From assembly GCA_023614405.1 (NCBI GenBank), contig CM042688.1:441120028-441184027 (forward strand): 64,000 nucleotides of DNA, written 5' to 3'. This document shows, one piece after another, positions 23,253 through 35,911 of this stretch (position 1 is its first letter; every line of letters begins with the position of its first letter). The notes below the pieces were generated by a model. The model saw only the letters and a program-made list of their open reading frames with translations, did not search any database and was not told the origin of the DNA. The stretch comes from Avena insularis (lineage: Eukaryota > Streptophyta > Magnoliopsida > Poales > Poaceae). The position numbers were made by a program, and so were the translations under genes.

Positions 23253-25143
23253 TATATGAGTTATCATCAGTTCTTAATCAAAATCTCTTATCGTTTCAAC
23301 CGGTGATACGACCAACCAGGCAAACCAGCCGGTATCTCTTTTCTCATCCGAAGGGCCAGATAACCTATTCTTTTAATGCATCTCTTCTAACACAAATCCC
23401 TACTATTAATGTTGATCTTTCAAAGAGCGTTGAGCTCAGAAAATGTTTTGAGTATCTATTCGTTTCTTTTGCCTCATGAACTTGGTATTCTTGCAATATC
23501 TTGTTGATTCATGGTGGTATATCTTGAAGATATGCTTGCCCATTCTATATTAATGGAAGAACATGAAGAACATTTCCTTCTCTTTCTCTCTAGCGTTGTG
23601 AACACCGCTTATGAAATTCTGAATTCTGACTTTTTGAAGTCACCTATCTCGGCCACTTCCTTTTGCTAAAGACATTGCTACAATTTTGGAATCATCAAAT
23701 CAATTGATAATTCCATCCTAAAGATTCCAATCAACTCTGGAGCTTTATCCTCGGTTTGACATGTAATTCTCGCTGCCTTGTTTAAGAATTTTTCCTGCTA
23801 AATCTCTCTTGGATCTTCTTAAGAAGGACAAGAAATTGTTTTATCTTCCACTCATCAAGAAACCTTTTGAAACCCTATTGCTTTATATTCTATCCTCAAT
23901 CCTCCGGATGCCACGAAGATTTTTCAAGATCTGTTGTAATTCTTCTATTCAAAGTTTGGGGTGCTATCCTTAATCTATCTGTTGAATATCTTATGGGTCT
24001 CCGTGATATTATTTCATATCTTTTCTGATGGCTTGGGACTTCCAAAACAAAGACAACATCATCATCTTTATCTGCTTTGGATCCGACGATGTGTTTGCAT
24101 CACCTCCATATTATCTTATGACACTTCATGAATTCTGCTTGTCAAGATCTTTAGTCTGAAATTCGAGAGTTAGGTTGCATGATTTTCTTATTCATGTATG
24201 GAGTAATTCTTTGAGTGGGGGATGGAGTCATGACCATACCTCTACTCTCACCATTCGCTTTTGTTACAATGAATTGGTGTATTAATGCAATTTCACTAAT
24301 TCCATGGAAATTAGAAGTGGCCTTTATCTCTTGAGACTTTTACTTCCGTCCTTGTTTTCCATAGTGTTCTATCAAAGAACATAATCAATAACCTCTTGTT
24401 GGTGGTCTTGTCTTTTTCAAGATGGAGCAAAATCTTCAACAATCTAGTGGAAACAAATGTAAAATCTTCTCCGTCCTTTTCATTCACCGGTGTTGAACAT
24501 CGCCAATAAAGATGGATGGAAGATATAAATTTGTGACTACATCTTGTCAAATTCCTTTCTCTTGGTAAATCCAATTATGGTTGATGCCATCAATCAAAAA
24601 ATATATTCCAATAACCTTAAGGTTAAGGAAAGCAATAAGAATCTCAACAATAACCTCAATATCTGCAATATTCAACTTCTTCTCAGGATTCCACCATAAA
24701 CTAGCATCACCTCCTTCTCTTGAAGATATATCCGCGCACCTCAATTGCGTGATATTTTGGTTCTTACCGGCGCAAGAAGAATTTAATCTGAAAACTCCTA
24801 ACCTAAATATTTTTCCATCAATATCAAGGAACTCTATTGTTGAAGGCAATATTGTTGCCGAACCTCATTTCTTAAATCTATGGGAAGAAACAATGCTATT
24901 TTCATAGTGGTTGATAACTTCTACAAAGTCGCTCTTTTCTTCCAGCGAGAGCAAGAATCATATTCACTTGCAACTTTTGATCTTGAATCCTAATGATGTG
25001 TCCTCTCCTTTATGTCCTTCCATAATCCTTTCAACAAGTGGTTTTATTCTTTTACCATGGGTCTTGAGAGCCCCGGAACTATGTTCATCATATCTTTCTT
25101 GACTCACAATAATCCTCTAGATTCTTCAAGTCTGTTGTTTCAA

Positions 25144-25270
25144 GAAGCAAAACGCAAGACTTGCAACAAGTCTAGAAAATTTTGCAAGGTGTAGTGGTCG
25201 CACCATTCCGTTGAGAAATCCACTTGGGAACGTGAGGATCACCTTTGTTCCGAACACCCTCCTCTCCTTG
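25144..25270 (+). pseudogene. Chromodomain-like pol C-terminus remnant, D core 1
   Basis: One frame reads KSRKFCKV, a TAG stop (25192-25194), then WSHHSVEKSTWEREDHL. Rows of basic residues, a WSHHS motif and TWERED are characteristic of the C-terminal chromodomain-like tail of Tekay-type chromovirus integrases. It lies just upstream of the palindrome and polypurine tract, the normal place for the end of pol. Confidence 0.65.
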
Positions 25271-25289
25271 GTCTTTTTCTTTTCCTAGA

Positions 25290-25325
25290 AATCTCGGGAC
25301 GAGATTCTTGTTTAGTGGGGGAGAG
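25290..25325 (+). other. Element D core 1 palindrome and polypurine tract
   Basis: AATCTCGGGACGAGATT (25290-25306) is followed by AGTGGGGGAGAG (25314-25325) and the LTR start TGTAGCATCCC at 25327. Confidence 0.85.
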
Positions 25326-26415
25326 TTGTAGCATCCCAATTGTCTAACAATTTTAATCATACTTGCCTAGTCTATATATTGCTACTTCCTACATCTCATT
25401 CTTGCATTGCATAATATCATGCTCATGTCACCATGCCACATTGCATTTGACCATCATATGAAACCTTGCATTTGTTTGGATCTTGCTTGTTGATGTTGCT
25501 ATCACCTCTCTCTTCCTCTTTCCAAAACCCTCTATTTTGTTTTCTACAAGTTGGGACCCACTTGCTAGGGTCCAATTATTTCCCAAATGATTTTACCAAT
25601 TGCAAAACCCCGAATTCATAGTCTTGTATAAATGCCCAAATTGAATTACTTATGGGCATCATATTTTTCATAGGTCTTATTTCCCCTCTTGTCTTTGGTT
25701 GTCAAAATCCTCTAGTAAAAATAATTTACATAGTTTCAAAAGTGTTAGGAGTTAAAACTCTTGCTTGAATTGAAATCAAAACAAACTAAACAAATAAGAA
25801 AGAAATATAGGAAATAAAAAGAAGTGGAGAGCAAACTTGGCCTGCAAGCCATCCAATCCTGGCCTAGCTGGAGCAATAGTCAGCATAACAGCCGGCACCG
25901 CAGCCCACTCCCAGTCTAGCTTACCTACCTAGCCCGTCTCGATGGCCTGATACCCCTTCGTTGGACTAGGTCGTGATGTCATCTTCCTGTTCTTCTTCTC
26001 CCGTTTTCCCTTCCTCTCTCTATAACTCATGGCAGGCAACATATGTCTGTGAGCCACCATCGTCCGCGTCAGTAGCACGTGAGGCTCATGGGCGCCTCCC
26101 CTTCTTATCCTCGCCTCACGCCATTCGAACCCTAGCCTTTTCCCCTCCTTGCACCGCAATTTCTCCTCCCTCTCTCTTCCTCTTTTCAACCATGGCAGGA
26201 GCCCTTGAGCTTGATCGTGTGGGTGTTGTGGTGTTTGCCAAGAGAAGCTAAGGTGCGGGATCGAGTCCTCGTGCCATCGGGTTCATCTGGGAGCAGAAGG
26301 AGGAGCCAGAGCCGCCGTGTACCGCCTCCTCCACATCGAACCTGTCGAGAGTGGGACACCCGCCGCAGTACCCCATCATCATCGTCACCTCCGACCGCCC
26401 TCACCTTCAATTCCG

Positions 26416-27797
26416 ATGGGAATCGGCTACGGTAAGCACCCTCTACCCGTCCCCGCTCTCCCTGAGTTCCCGCGCTTCCTAGATCATCAACCCCCGTTGC
26501 GGATTTACCCGACCGCGTGCCCACAGACAGTAGCTCGCCTAACCGTTCCACCTCTGTTCCACGCCAGATCCCCGCCGCTACAGCCCTTCACCAGCGACAC
26601 GTCCAAAATGAAATTCGTATCCCTAGCCACCCTCTCTAACTTCCATTTTTGCGTCACCGCGTTTCATCCGCCCGATGCGTCATCAATCTCTTCGGAAGTC
26701 GACGTTGTCGCCTGGCCGGTCGAGTTTCAGAGACCGCGTTGACAGTTTCAGATAACCAGCACGGACGATTTTGCACTTAGCCCCTGCACCTTTATGCCTA
26801 TCACATCGTGGTCCACCCCTCTCCCCACCTGCTAGCCTCAGTAGTCCACCGTCTAGACACTTTTATAAAAAGTAACCATAGGTTTTTTGTATTTGCAGAA
26901 CCCCCCAGCTCAGCCACGTGTCCTGCCATGTTGGCGTGCGCACATGGTGGCCCCGCTGTCCTTTGGCCCCATGCATCAGCGGTAGTGGGCAAGCTTCCTC
27001 TGAGTAAGAAAATTCCCATAGAATTTCCTAAAATCAAAAAAATATTCAGAATATCAAAAATATGAATTAATTCATAACTTTTAAATACTTTTGAATTTGA
27101 ATTCCAACTAAATAAGAAATGTGTTTTGTTTTTGAATGTCAATTTAAAACTTAATTCAAATATTTTCAGAAATAATTCAAACTAGTCAAACCTCTGACTT
27201 TTACCACATTTAATATAAATTGATTTAAATATTGTCTTAAAGTTGTAATTCTAGATAATATTAATAATATATGTTTTTGAACCAAAAAACATGAGGAATA
27301 TGAATATGCTATTTAAAATATATTCTGGGTAAATAAAATTTTCGAATTTTTAAACACTATTTAAATGTCATTTCTTAATAAATTCATAAATTTAATTGCG
27401 TAATTCCATATTCGACAAATAATATGACTAAATCGATTAGCGCGACGAGCCCGTCCTAACTATGCCTTCCATGATAAGAATTGAAACATGCAACATGTAA
27501 ATATAATGAATAGAACAATTTTTATGGAAACAAAACATGCCTAAATACTTAATTAAAGTGCTTTATTATTGTTCCCACACCTCACGCATGCCATGCTATG
27601 TTATACCATGCAATTGTGCACCATTCCATCATGGCATACCTTGTTTGCTTGTCGCATATATTCATATGATTGTGCACTTTATTTATTATGGCATTTGTGT
27701 GTTTGACTTTTATTCTGGATAAACGACGAGCAAGGGAACAACCAAGAGAACCCAGAGTACTACCTGGATCCCGGTTACACCACTGCTGACCCGCCAG
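26416..27797 (+). other. Candidate start and middle exon of LTR mini-ORF in D LTR2
   Basis: ATG GGA ATC GGC TAC G precedes the donor-like GTAAGC at 26432. A 75-nt stretch 27723-27797 is open in the phase this donor would need and reads DEQGNNQENPEYYLDPGY and further. In LTR1 (16716-16790) and LTR3 (56025-56099) the stretch is preceded by an AG acceptor (GGATAG, GGACAG) and followed by AG|GCAAGC, a GC-type donor consensus. LTR1 has one stop in it. In LTR3 the first donor has decayed to ATAAGA. It parallels the better-supported mini-ORF of element C. Confidence 0.35.
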
Positions 27798-29326
27798 GAA
27801 AAAATTCCCCATGCTTGCATATATATAACACCTATTCCTCTATCTTATTCTTTTATCATCGAGTCACAATTGCATTAAATTGAATCCCCTGTATTGCATA
27901 GCCTTTAATTTTAAACCCCACCGAAACTTGTACCCTCTATCCCATGACCCATTACTGCAAGAGTTGTTTGAGCCATGCGGGTTATAAAACTACATGTGTA
28001 GGGTTTGTGCAAGTCTGATGGATAATGAGGTACCAAAACATCTTAAATTGTGTAGTAATGGGATAACTAAAGAAAGAGACACCGGTCGGAATAGCTATTA
28101 TTTGGTTCTTTCACGCTCACTTGTGCCCCATAGGACCCCGAGTACTTGATACCTGTTCCTTGACTATTTGCACTATCCACATGTGGGAGACTCTATGGAT
28201 CCCCCTTCGCCTGAGCTTGATTCATATTTTATATCTTGGGGCCACAAAATAGTTTGGCGATTTATTACTATCATGTACTTATGCCATGTTTTACTTCTTT
28301 ATTTACTATTGTACGTGGAGCGCTTGTACTGTTTAGGATCGCGTTACGATTTTGCGGTATCGACAAGCCTAATTACACTTTTGGGTTCCTAGTCGTTTAC
28401 ATCCGTTCTCGCAAACCCTAGGTCCGTCTCGGAGCCAGCCAACTTTGTTGGGGGTAGTTTATTAGGGTGGCCCCCTGAAATAATTTATGAATCCTGTGAA
28501 TGCATTGCCGTGAGGCCTCATTGCTTTTTATTTGGTTCTTCCTAAGGTTGATCATGTGTGTGTTGCTATTTGTGCACCCCTGCAGGGTAAATCATTCTGA
28601 AAGCCGTGTCCCCGATTATGGACAACTTGGAGCACATTTTATCGATCATAGATAACAATAACTAAAGTACCGCCTTTAATTTGACTAAAGCATGACTAGT
28701 AAATAGTGCAACACTCATGGAATAGTTAACAAAATTGCCAATGGATGAGGTGTTCTTCCGCCTTCTCATCACTAAGCGAGAAGGAGGGCGAGCGATGTTT
28801 ATTTATGTTACTTATATAACTATTATTACTAATTAACGAGCATTCGTCCATCTATGGTTGGGCGGATGTTGTAGCGTGTCTCTATAGAATTGTTTAGGTA
28901 TTATCTTTTGCTGCAATTGCCTCAGCCCCAGGTTGTTCCCTTTAGATGCATTAAGACTTGTTGAGTACCCCTAGGGTCTCACACGATAAATATTTGGTTC
29001 AGATGGACAGGTATACGCTCAGGAAGGTTACTCGGTCAAAGAGACCAATGATGGTGGAGACGACCATCAGGTGTAGAGATTCTAGGGATGGACATCCATG
29101 AGATCTGTGGGCGGGATGTGCTTATTTTCAGGGCATCTTATGCCAATTTGCTTCTTGTCCATACTCGAATCTTTTTTTCCACTTCCGCTTGATACTCTCG
29201 TGTGTGGTGTATGAGGATGTATCCTAAACTATTATCTCTATCTAGGATATTTGGATCTTGCTGTATGGCGTTGAATATTTATGCATCTATTGTTTTAGAT
29301 GGTCTGTCTCTAATGTACTGTTGTAT

Positions 29327-29331
29327 GTCGC
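29327..29331. repeat. Target site duplication of B, left (GTCGC)
   Basis: GTCGC precedes the LTR start TGATGACCC at 29332 and recurs at 50480-50484. Confidence 0.92.
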
Positions 29332-30815
29332 TGATGACCCATAAGTATAGGGGGTGTATCACAATATTTTAAATAAGTAAGAGTTTTGAACCCAACAAGG
29401 AGTAGAAGGTGTTGACGAGTGACTTGGAGCAGGAATTCTCTGTAAATACTTAGCAAACAGATTTTTAGTGGTTTTTGATAATGCAAATAAATAGAGTACG
29501 AGTAAATAAAAGAAAATAATAATAAATGCAGCAAGTGGCCCAATCCTTTCTTTAGCAAAGGACAAGCCGGTTGTATTACCTAAGATTACCAAACGTTCTC
29601 GAGGACACATGGGAATACTGTCAAGTGCTTTCGCTTCATATAGTTAATTAATCTTATATAGTTTGATAAGTGTTGTGTGGGTGAACCTGTGCTAATGTAC
29701 CGACCATCCTAGGACTAATACATACTTGTGATTATACCCCTTGCAAGCATCTGCAAGTATAAGAAAGTAATTAAGATGGAAACCTAACCACAACTTTACA
29801 CTCTGAGATCCTACACTCTCTTGTGCAAAGGTTTCCTAATGGGGGTTTAGGTTTATGTCACTCCGGCAACCCCTACGATTAGTAGCGAACTACACAATGC
29901 ATTCCCCTAGGCCCATAAAGGTGAAGTGTCATGTAGTTGACATTCACATGACACCACTAGAAGAATAACACCACAACTTAAATAACAAACTATTGAATCT
30001 TTCTCAACACAATTCCACTACTAACAACATGAATTCTCCCATGTCCTCAAGTACTAAACAAACTACTCACAAGACATCATATGGATCAAAATCAGAGATA
30101 AAATAATGATAAGTAACAATCTGAACATGAACGATAATTTAATGGTTCCACTCAATAGCATCAACTACAACAAGTAATCAACACCGGGAAAGTTTCCCCT
30201 AAGAACTATGCAAGATTCAACCCAATTGTTACAGCGGTACGGAGTGGTGATGATGGTGCTAGTGGAGATGATGATGATGATAATCTCGATGAAGTCCAGC
30301 TTGATGGTGGTGTTGATGACGACGATCTGCCCTCTTTGGGAAGGAATTTCCCCGGTAGATTTCTGCCTGCCGGAGAGCTCTTTTTCTCTCTGCAGTTTTC
30401 TGCCCCGCAGAGGCGGCGGAATTTTTCTATGGTTGCTCCCCGAGTCTTAGGGTTCCGTGGGGAATATATACGCCAAAGAGCAGAGCCAGAGGTGGGCCAG
30501 GGTGGCCACAACACCTGGTGGCGCGTCCTAGGGTTGCCCGCGCTAGGGGGTGGTGTGGGCTCCCCTTCTAGCATCCTTCGTCTTCTGGAAAAATAGGATT
30601 TACCATATATTTTCCGGGATTTTTTGATCTTTGTGAATTTCGCCTCCAAACAGTGCCTTTTCCATCAGAATCCTAACTTCAGTGGTACATCCTCCAAAAG
30701 TCATCAACCATGGAAAAACAGATGAAAAAACATAAGTATCATCTATTAATATGAAATATATCAATGAATATCAGTAAATTATGATATAGAATAGAGATGC
30801 AAAATGGACGTATCA
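29332..30815 (-). repeat. Element B 3' LTR (left copy)
   Basis: 1484 bp, plus-strand ends TGATGACCC...GTATCA. Minus-strand TATA box (GTATATATTCCCC) at 30464-30471. The leader is GC-rich with CCACC...CCACCAGG-type blocks upstream of the TATA box. An imperfect (GAT)n stretch of about four units lies near 30260-30280 and is expanded in the other LTR. Confidence 0.9.
30464..30471 (-). promoter_or_regulatory. TATA box in element B left LTR
   Basis: Minus-strand TATATATTCCCC, matched at 50106-50113 in the right LTR. Confidence 0.6.
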
Positions 30816-30829
30816 ACTCCCCCAACCTT
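30816..30829 (-). other. Element B polypurine tract
   Basis: Minus strand AAGGTTGGGGGAGT immediately precedes the LTR start TGATACG. A CTTGGGGACAAGC hairpin lies just upstream. Confidence 0.85.
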
Positions 30830-32773
30830 AGACTTTGCTTGTCCCCAAGTGAAAACTGAGCTCAATAAACATGACCTCATGTTTATGGAGTGAAGTGTCA
30901 ATAAAAGAATACAGACAAGAAGCATCACATTCATCAATACACAAATCATAATAGAAGACTACTCACTATTATATAACTTAACTTGCAATAAGTAAAGGAA
31001 ACACAATAAAGATACATAAATTAAATCATAATTGGTAATGGCAAACTTTGTTCTCGGTCAAAGAATAGTTAACAATTTGCAGGAGTTCAAACATAATGGG
31101 GTTTTCAATGATAGCTTTCAAAGTAATATTAACTAAGATAAGAGCAGTGTGCAAAACAAGGAACATAATAAAAATGATTGAATAAATCATCATATGAATG
31201 AATGAAACACAACAACTCAAAATACTTGCTGAGATAGAAAGGAATAGGTTTACTCAACTAAAAAGTAAAAGATAGGCCCTTCGCAGAGGGAAGCAGGGAT
31301 TTCAAGTTTCATAAAGAGCTTCCAAAAATTATGGTACTTATTATATTTTAGCTCTCATTGCCCCTATCATAAGCATCTTTAGGTGATTAAGGTTAAAGTG
31401 ATCAAATATGAGGATATGCTTGACAAGTTATAAGCTGAAAATCTCATGCCCCTTACTGACGAGTACCGTTCCTCGTGTTACTCAAGTTTAGTCACAGGTA
31501 AGTTCTTGTCATTGTAAGTACATGTGTATCATACAGAACAGTCAACGGGGTACCCCTTGCCCGATGATATGGAAGATTCCCCATATCAAAATGACAAGGC
31601 AAGCAAACAATGAGCATCTCAACAATCCTTTTATTTCCTATTTGCATAGGACTTTTTTTCTTTTTTTTTTCTTTCCTATTTGCATAGGTTTTTTTATATA
31701 GAGGATGCTTCATAGATTGCTCACTATGGTTACGCTGCAGGTTTCCACCATGATTAGGCATGGCTTAGCCCAGCCGCCCAGGCATTTCTCTAACACATAT
31801 ACGAACTCCATGAGCCTTACAAGCTTCCCTTTCATTTCACACCGCCGGGATCCACAAGCAAAAGAACATGATATCAACTAAATAAAGTGCAATGTTGAAA
31901 GCGTTCCCTATGATAACATGGTTCTGCTAATTCACAACTTACAAAATGCAATCATATACGCAACATAGATGGGCACAATGGTTCAAGTTTATTAAGTCCA
32001 AGAAAGTAAAGTGTGCCATCAAGTTCGTAAGAGCTTTAATCACTAATTTTCACATAACAAGTTTAATTCAGAAGGTAGATAAAAACATGAATTTACTTGG
32101 AACAACAATAATGCTAATAGGTAGGTATGGTGGACACCAATGGCATAGGTTTTGGTTTAAGGATTGGATGCACGAGAAGCATTCCCTCTCAGTACATGTT
32201 TTTGGCTAGCAAGGCTGGGTAGCAAGCATAATAGTTGAAGGAAACAAACAAACAAACAAGTGATAAAAACAAACATGCACTCTTCCTTAGAAGCACAAAA
32301 GATCTTTAATTAGAGAATACTAAGCTTATGAGCCAATCAAGAAAGAAAGATGATGAAATTATATTTCTTAAGAGTACTTTTATCTTTTTCATTCAATTCT
32401 CATAATAGTGTTGCTATTGACCAAGCCAGGTTTGCCAAAACCAACTAAATTTACTTAATGATCCCAAAGTGATACCAATACTAACAACAAGATCAATCAT
32501 ATAACAGAAATTGAAAACTAATATAAGATGTGCAAAAGGTAAATGATAGAACTTCTCATTAATATTCCATAACGGCAACTTACACCAAGGGATACATAGA
32601 TAACTAACGAGAGGGGAGACACTTCCATAATGCAAACCATCCTATGTGATAACTTCTCTATTCATGACACGACTCTACTTAAAAAGATAAAAAGATAAAA
32701 GATAGTGATATGATACCGCGACACTCCCCCAAGCTTGGAAGAAACCAAGGGGATGCCAAAACCTGATGACGGA
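30830..32773 (-). mobile_element. Element B 3' internal region, non-coding
   Basis: Almost 2 kb without a supportable ORF. It contains a local duplication of TTTCCTATTTGCATAGG around a poly-T tract (31634-31690) and an extra polypurine-like motif, minus-strand AAGCTTGGGGGAGTG (32722-32736), just after the stop of the small ORF. Pol is absent. Confidence 0.7.
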
Positions 32774-33309
32774 TTACTCCTTCGGTGGAGGTGGTGTTCT
32801 CTCGATGAGATTTTCAATCAATTCCCTTAAGTCCCCAATCTCGAAGGTGAGAGTACGAATCAACTCCGAGTTGTGCTTAGTGCGGTTCATGATCATGTCG
32901 GGCTATGAATCCGAGCTGTTGTGATTCTTTCCCCACTCTTCCTCCTTGAAGTCTTCTTTTCCTGCATGGTTAGAACGAGGCATATCCCAATTGGAGGGTA
33001 GTTTTTACTTGGGCATATTCTGGAATTGCTGCTCATGGATAAGGGTATGGAAGGGATTTTTGGTGCGTGGAGGAGGTGACCATGAAGCCAAGAAATGACG
33101 CGGAACCTTCCCTCCAGTGGACATCCGTGCAGTCCTTTTGAACCTGACAGGATTTCACACCAATCCAATGCTTGCAATGGTGGTGCTGGTGTGTGGATGC
33201 TGGTCTTCCTTTGCCTACTCTTCAACTTCACTCTCGATCTTCCCTCCTGCTCAGAGTCTTGGAGATAATCTTCCGCGGGCTCCTTGCCTTTATCATTGGC
33301 GGAGACCAT
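32774..33309 (-). pseudogene. Element B second ORF (hypothetical, frameshifted)
   Basis: Starts with ATG at 33309 (MVSANDKGKEPAEDYLQDSE). One frame stays open for 138 codons, but a frame change near 33000-33050 gives a more protein-like end, ELIRTLTFEIGDLRELIENL and then PPPPKE with a stop at 32774. The N-terminus is charged and low in hydrophobics, and the end could form a short coiled coil. I do not recognise a domain; a comparable accessory ORF in Sabrina-like elements is a vague recollection. The ORF lies about 90 bp downstream of its own TATA-like motif and is followed by a polypurine-like motif. Confidence 0.5.
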
Positions 33310-33395
33310 TGTGCTTCTAAACTTTAATAATAATTCCTGGTAGATAGAGATCGAAACGAAAACATGACGAGAACACGATATATGAACCTCGGGGG

Positions 33396-33560
33396 ATCCT
33401 GGGGATTATATATTATGGAGTTTTACCACAAAAGGAAGGTACTGGGAGAAAACGGCTCGGAAACGGGCTCCGGGATGGCCACACCCCCTGGTGGCACGGC
33501 CAGGTGGGCCCGCGCCACGGGGTGTGTGAGACACCCAGGCTCCGATTCCGTCCCTCTTTC
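33396..33560 (-). promoter_or_regulatory. Internal promoter-like module of element B
   Basis: On the minus strand a GC-rich block (CACACCCCGTGGCGCGGGC, then GCCACCAGGGGGTGTGGCC) is followed by TATATAATCCCCAGG. The same order of blocks and TATATATTCCCC occurs in the B LTR promoter (30464-30560). It lies upstream of the small ORF at 33309 and looks like a copied LTR promoter. Confidence 0.5.
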
Positions 33561-34381
33561 CACTCGTTGCTTTCCATGTTAGATAAAAACTGCAAAAATA
33601 TAACTTGATAGATTTTTCGCGGACCTTCTTACTAGAACTGTTACCTATTCGAAAACAGACTCTGCAGGTCTCTAAACTTGGCTTTTAAGAAATTCTTCCA
33701 GAATCACCACTTGAATAACATGAATATCTTCATTCTCTTAAACATATTGTTTGAGTCATTTAACCCTTCACCATCTTATTACACCATTTTCTCCTATAGC
33801 CTGGAAATTTCTTTCACACAACCCTTCATTTATCTTAGTGCATGCAAGGTAATAAACCTTTAAGTTCAATTTTAACTGAAACCCATCAAAACATAAGCTA
33901 CTGTAGCAACTCCTTCCGAAAGCCCAAAAAGGAATTCAAAAAGGAAATCGATTTAAGAGGCAAATGCAAGAGTGGCAAAAATCTGTCAAAACAGACCAGC
34001 AGGTAATGATCATTTGTTTTAAAAATCTTTTGTTGCTCAAATCAAAAAGTGCAAATCTAACGAAAGTTAAATAATAACCTGGGGCATGCACACAAAAAAT
34101 TATAGATTAGTATGATGTTCTGGGATTTTTAACGATTTTTATAGTGAAGCACAAAAATCTATTTTGGGATAGCAACTTCCCCAAATCTTACTTCTCTCTC
34201 ATTAGAGTTTGATCTTGACACAAAAACCAAACAAAAAGGATAAGGAGAGGTTATTGCAGAAGCAATAACTTTCAAGACTCAAATAAACAAAAACAAACTA
34301 AAAGAAAAAATATATTGGGTTGTCTCCCAAAAAGCTCTTTCTTTATAGCCATTAAGATGGGCCTAATAATTTCAATGATGC
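33561..34381 (-). mobile_element. Element B region between gag and internal promoter, non-coding
   Basis: 820 bp of AT-rich sequence without a supportable ORF or motif. It probably marks where pol was lost. Confidence 0.6.
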
Positions 34382-35826
34382 TCACATAAGAATATGAATT
34401 GAACTAAAAGAGAGCATCAAGAAGCAAAAATACACATGTTTATGTCTAACCCACTTCCTATGCAAGGGAATTTTGTAAAAAAATAAATTGTTGAAACCAG
34501 AGGCTACTAGCATAAGCAGGCAAAACAAGTGTAGAATAAAGACTTTCAGCATAAAGCGAGGAAATTTAATATTATTGAGATGCATTAGAACAATCTTCCC
34601 TCTCTCGTAATAACTTTTAGTATCATGCATAAATTTAACGATATAACTATCACTTGAACCATTGTAACAATGATCACTTATTCTAACAGAAAAAACAGGG
34701 ACACTATCTCTCCTAACTCTACTTTGTGAGGCAATATTAGAAGTATCCTTACAGAGGATAGTATGTCCATCCTCTACATTTTTAGTGATAAAGTCTTTCA
34801 CATTTGCTATTACAGGTTCAACAGCTATTTGTTCATTGGGTTCAAAAGCTTTATTTGTACTTTCATTAATCATACTAGCTATCATAGAATTTTCCTTTAT
34901 CTTAATTGGGAAATGCATTTTCTCAATGTAAGGTTCAGGTAAAACATGATTAGCAGTATAAACTTCAGTATTTCTTGAAGGAACACAATTAGCAATATAT
35001 TTATATGGCTCATGATACTTATTCCATTTCTTTTTAGGAATTTCAATATAAGAAGCAAAAGCCTTAAAATAAGTTGCAATACTTTGAGAATCAAGACCAT
35101 AAGCATTACTAATATTCTGAAAGTCATCAGTTCCCATAAAAGATTTAATGCATTCATAATCATAATTTATACCTAACTTTCTTCCTTTATCATTCTCCCA
35201 TGCTTCAACATTGTCTTGAATATGGTCTAGAAGATCCCATTTATCTTCTTCTTCCATGCGTGTAAATGATCCAGCACAAGAAGCATCCAATAGATCCTTA
35301 TCATGAAGAGAAAGCCTTGGATAAAATTTATTGATAATAATATTATTGGGGAGCTCATGAATAGGAAATTTGAGCATTAGTAACTTCAATCTCCCCCAAG
35401 CTTGAGCTATACTCTCTCCATCAAGAGGCCAAAAGTTATATATTTGATTCCGATCTTTATGAATCTCACTAGGAGGATAAAATTTTGAATAAAAGAGAGG
35501 TACAATTTCCGCCCATTAAAGAGTTGACCATTCTTTAGCAGCTTGTACCATTCCTCAGCTCTTCCTTTTAGTGATAATGAGAATAACTTCTTCTTGAGTT
35601 GATCTGTTGTAATACCTGCACACTTGAACAACCCGCATAATTCGTGTATAAAGAGCAAATTGTCACTGGGATGGACAGTTCCATCTCCAAAATAGTAGTT
35701 ATCCATAACACGATAAATAATTCTGGTAGGTATTTTAAAAGTATCATTTTCAGCAGGTGGTGGTTCATCTACTACCATAGCAGTGGTAGTAGCATTACGA
35801 AATAAGAAACTATGTGAATTATCCAT
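34382..35826 (-). pseudogene. gag: Athila-type gag with start of protease region, frameshifted (element B)
   Basis: The gag protein packages element RNA. The first part (35826 to about 35505) holds the retrotransposon gag core around LKGRAEEWYKLL. A one-base frameshift near 35505 moves the frame, which then continues through PPSEIHKDRNQIYNFWP, AWGRLKLLMLKFPIHELP and GINYDYECIKSFMGTDDF to 34382. The end (SVPVFSVRISDHCYNG) corresponds to the beginning of the protease region, but no DTG/DSG triad is left. Orientation and position next to the Asp-type primer site fit an Athila lineage. No pol follows. Confidence 0.8.
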
Positions 35827-35911
35827 ATTGAAATAAAGTAACTAACAAAAGTAAACAATACTCATAGTAGAAGTTTCCTTTATCAGTTCCACTCTCCAAT
35901 AGCGCTTCGCT

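Larger units (their letters stand above)
22279..25326 (+). mobile_element. Element D core 1, mostly non-coding
   Basis: About 3.05 kb, pairing with core 2 (50709-53706) over its whole length. Recognisable coding scraps are a protease motif (23199-23249) and a chromodomain-like tail (25144-25270). No RT or integrase motif is readable, so both cores share the same internal loss and the family was already non-autonomous before the duplication. The rest has short ORFs only. Confidence 0.8.
25327..29331 (+). repeat. Element D LTR2, first part
   Basis: Starts TGTAGCATCCC. It includes a GC-rich leader-like block (about 25970-26990), then AT-rich sequence, an exon-like 75-nt stretch at 27723-27797 and a GCGGTTATGGAC-type block near 28610 (degraded here). 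Interrupted at 29331 by element B. Together with 50485-50708 it makes an LTR of about 4.2 kb. Confidence 0.88.

Noticed and set aside
25929..26742. Host gene exon in the GC-rich patch of D LTR2
   Set aside because: The patch recurs at the same place in LTR3 (54350-54950) and belongs to the LTR leader; frames are broken differently in the two copies.
30206..30649. 147-codon minus-strand ORF in the B left LTR
   Set aside because: Same strand as B transcription, but it crosses the TATA box and is Ser/Pro-rich low complexity. The right LTR equivalent is shorter and shifted.
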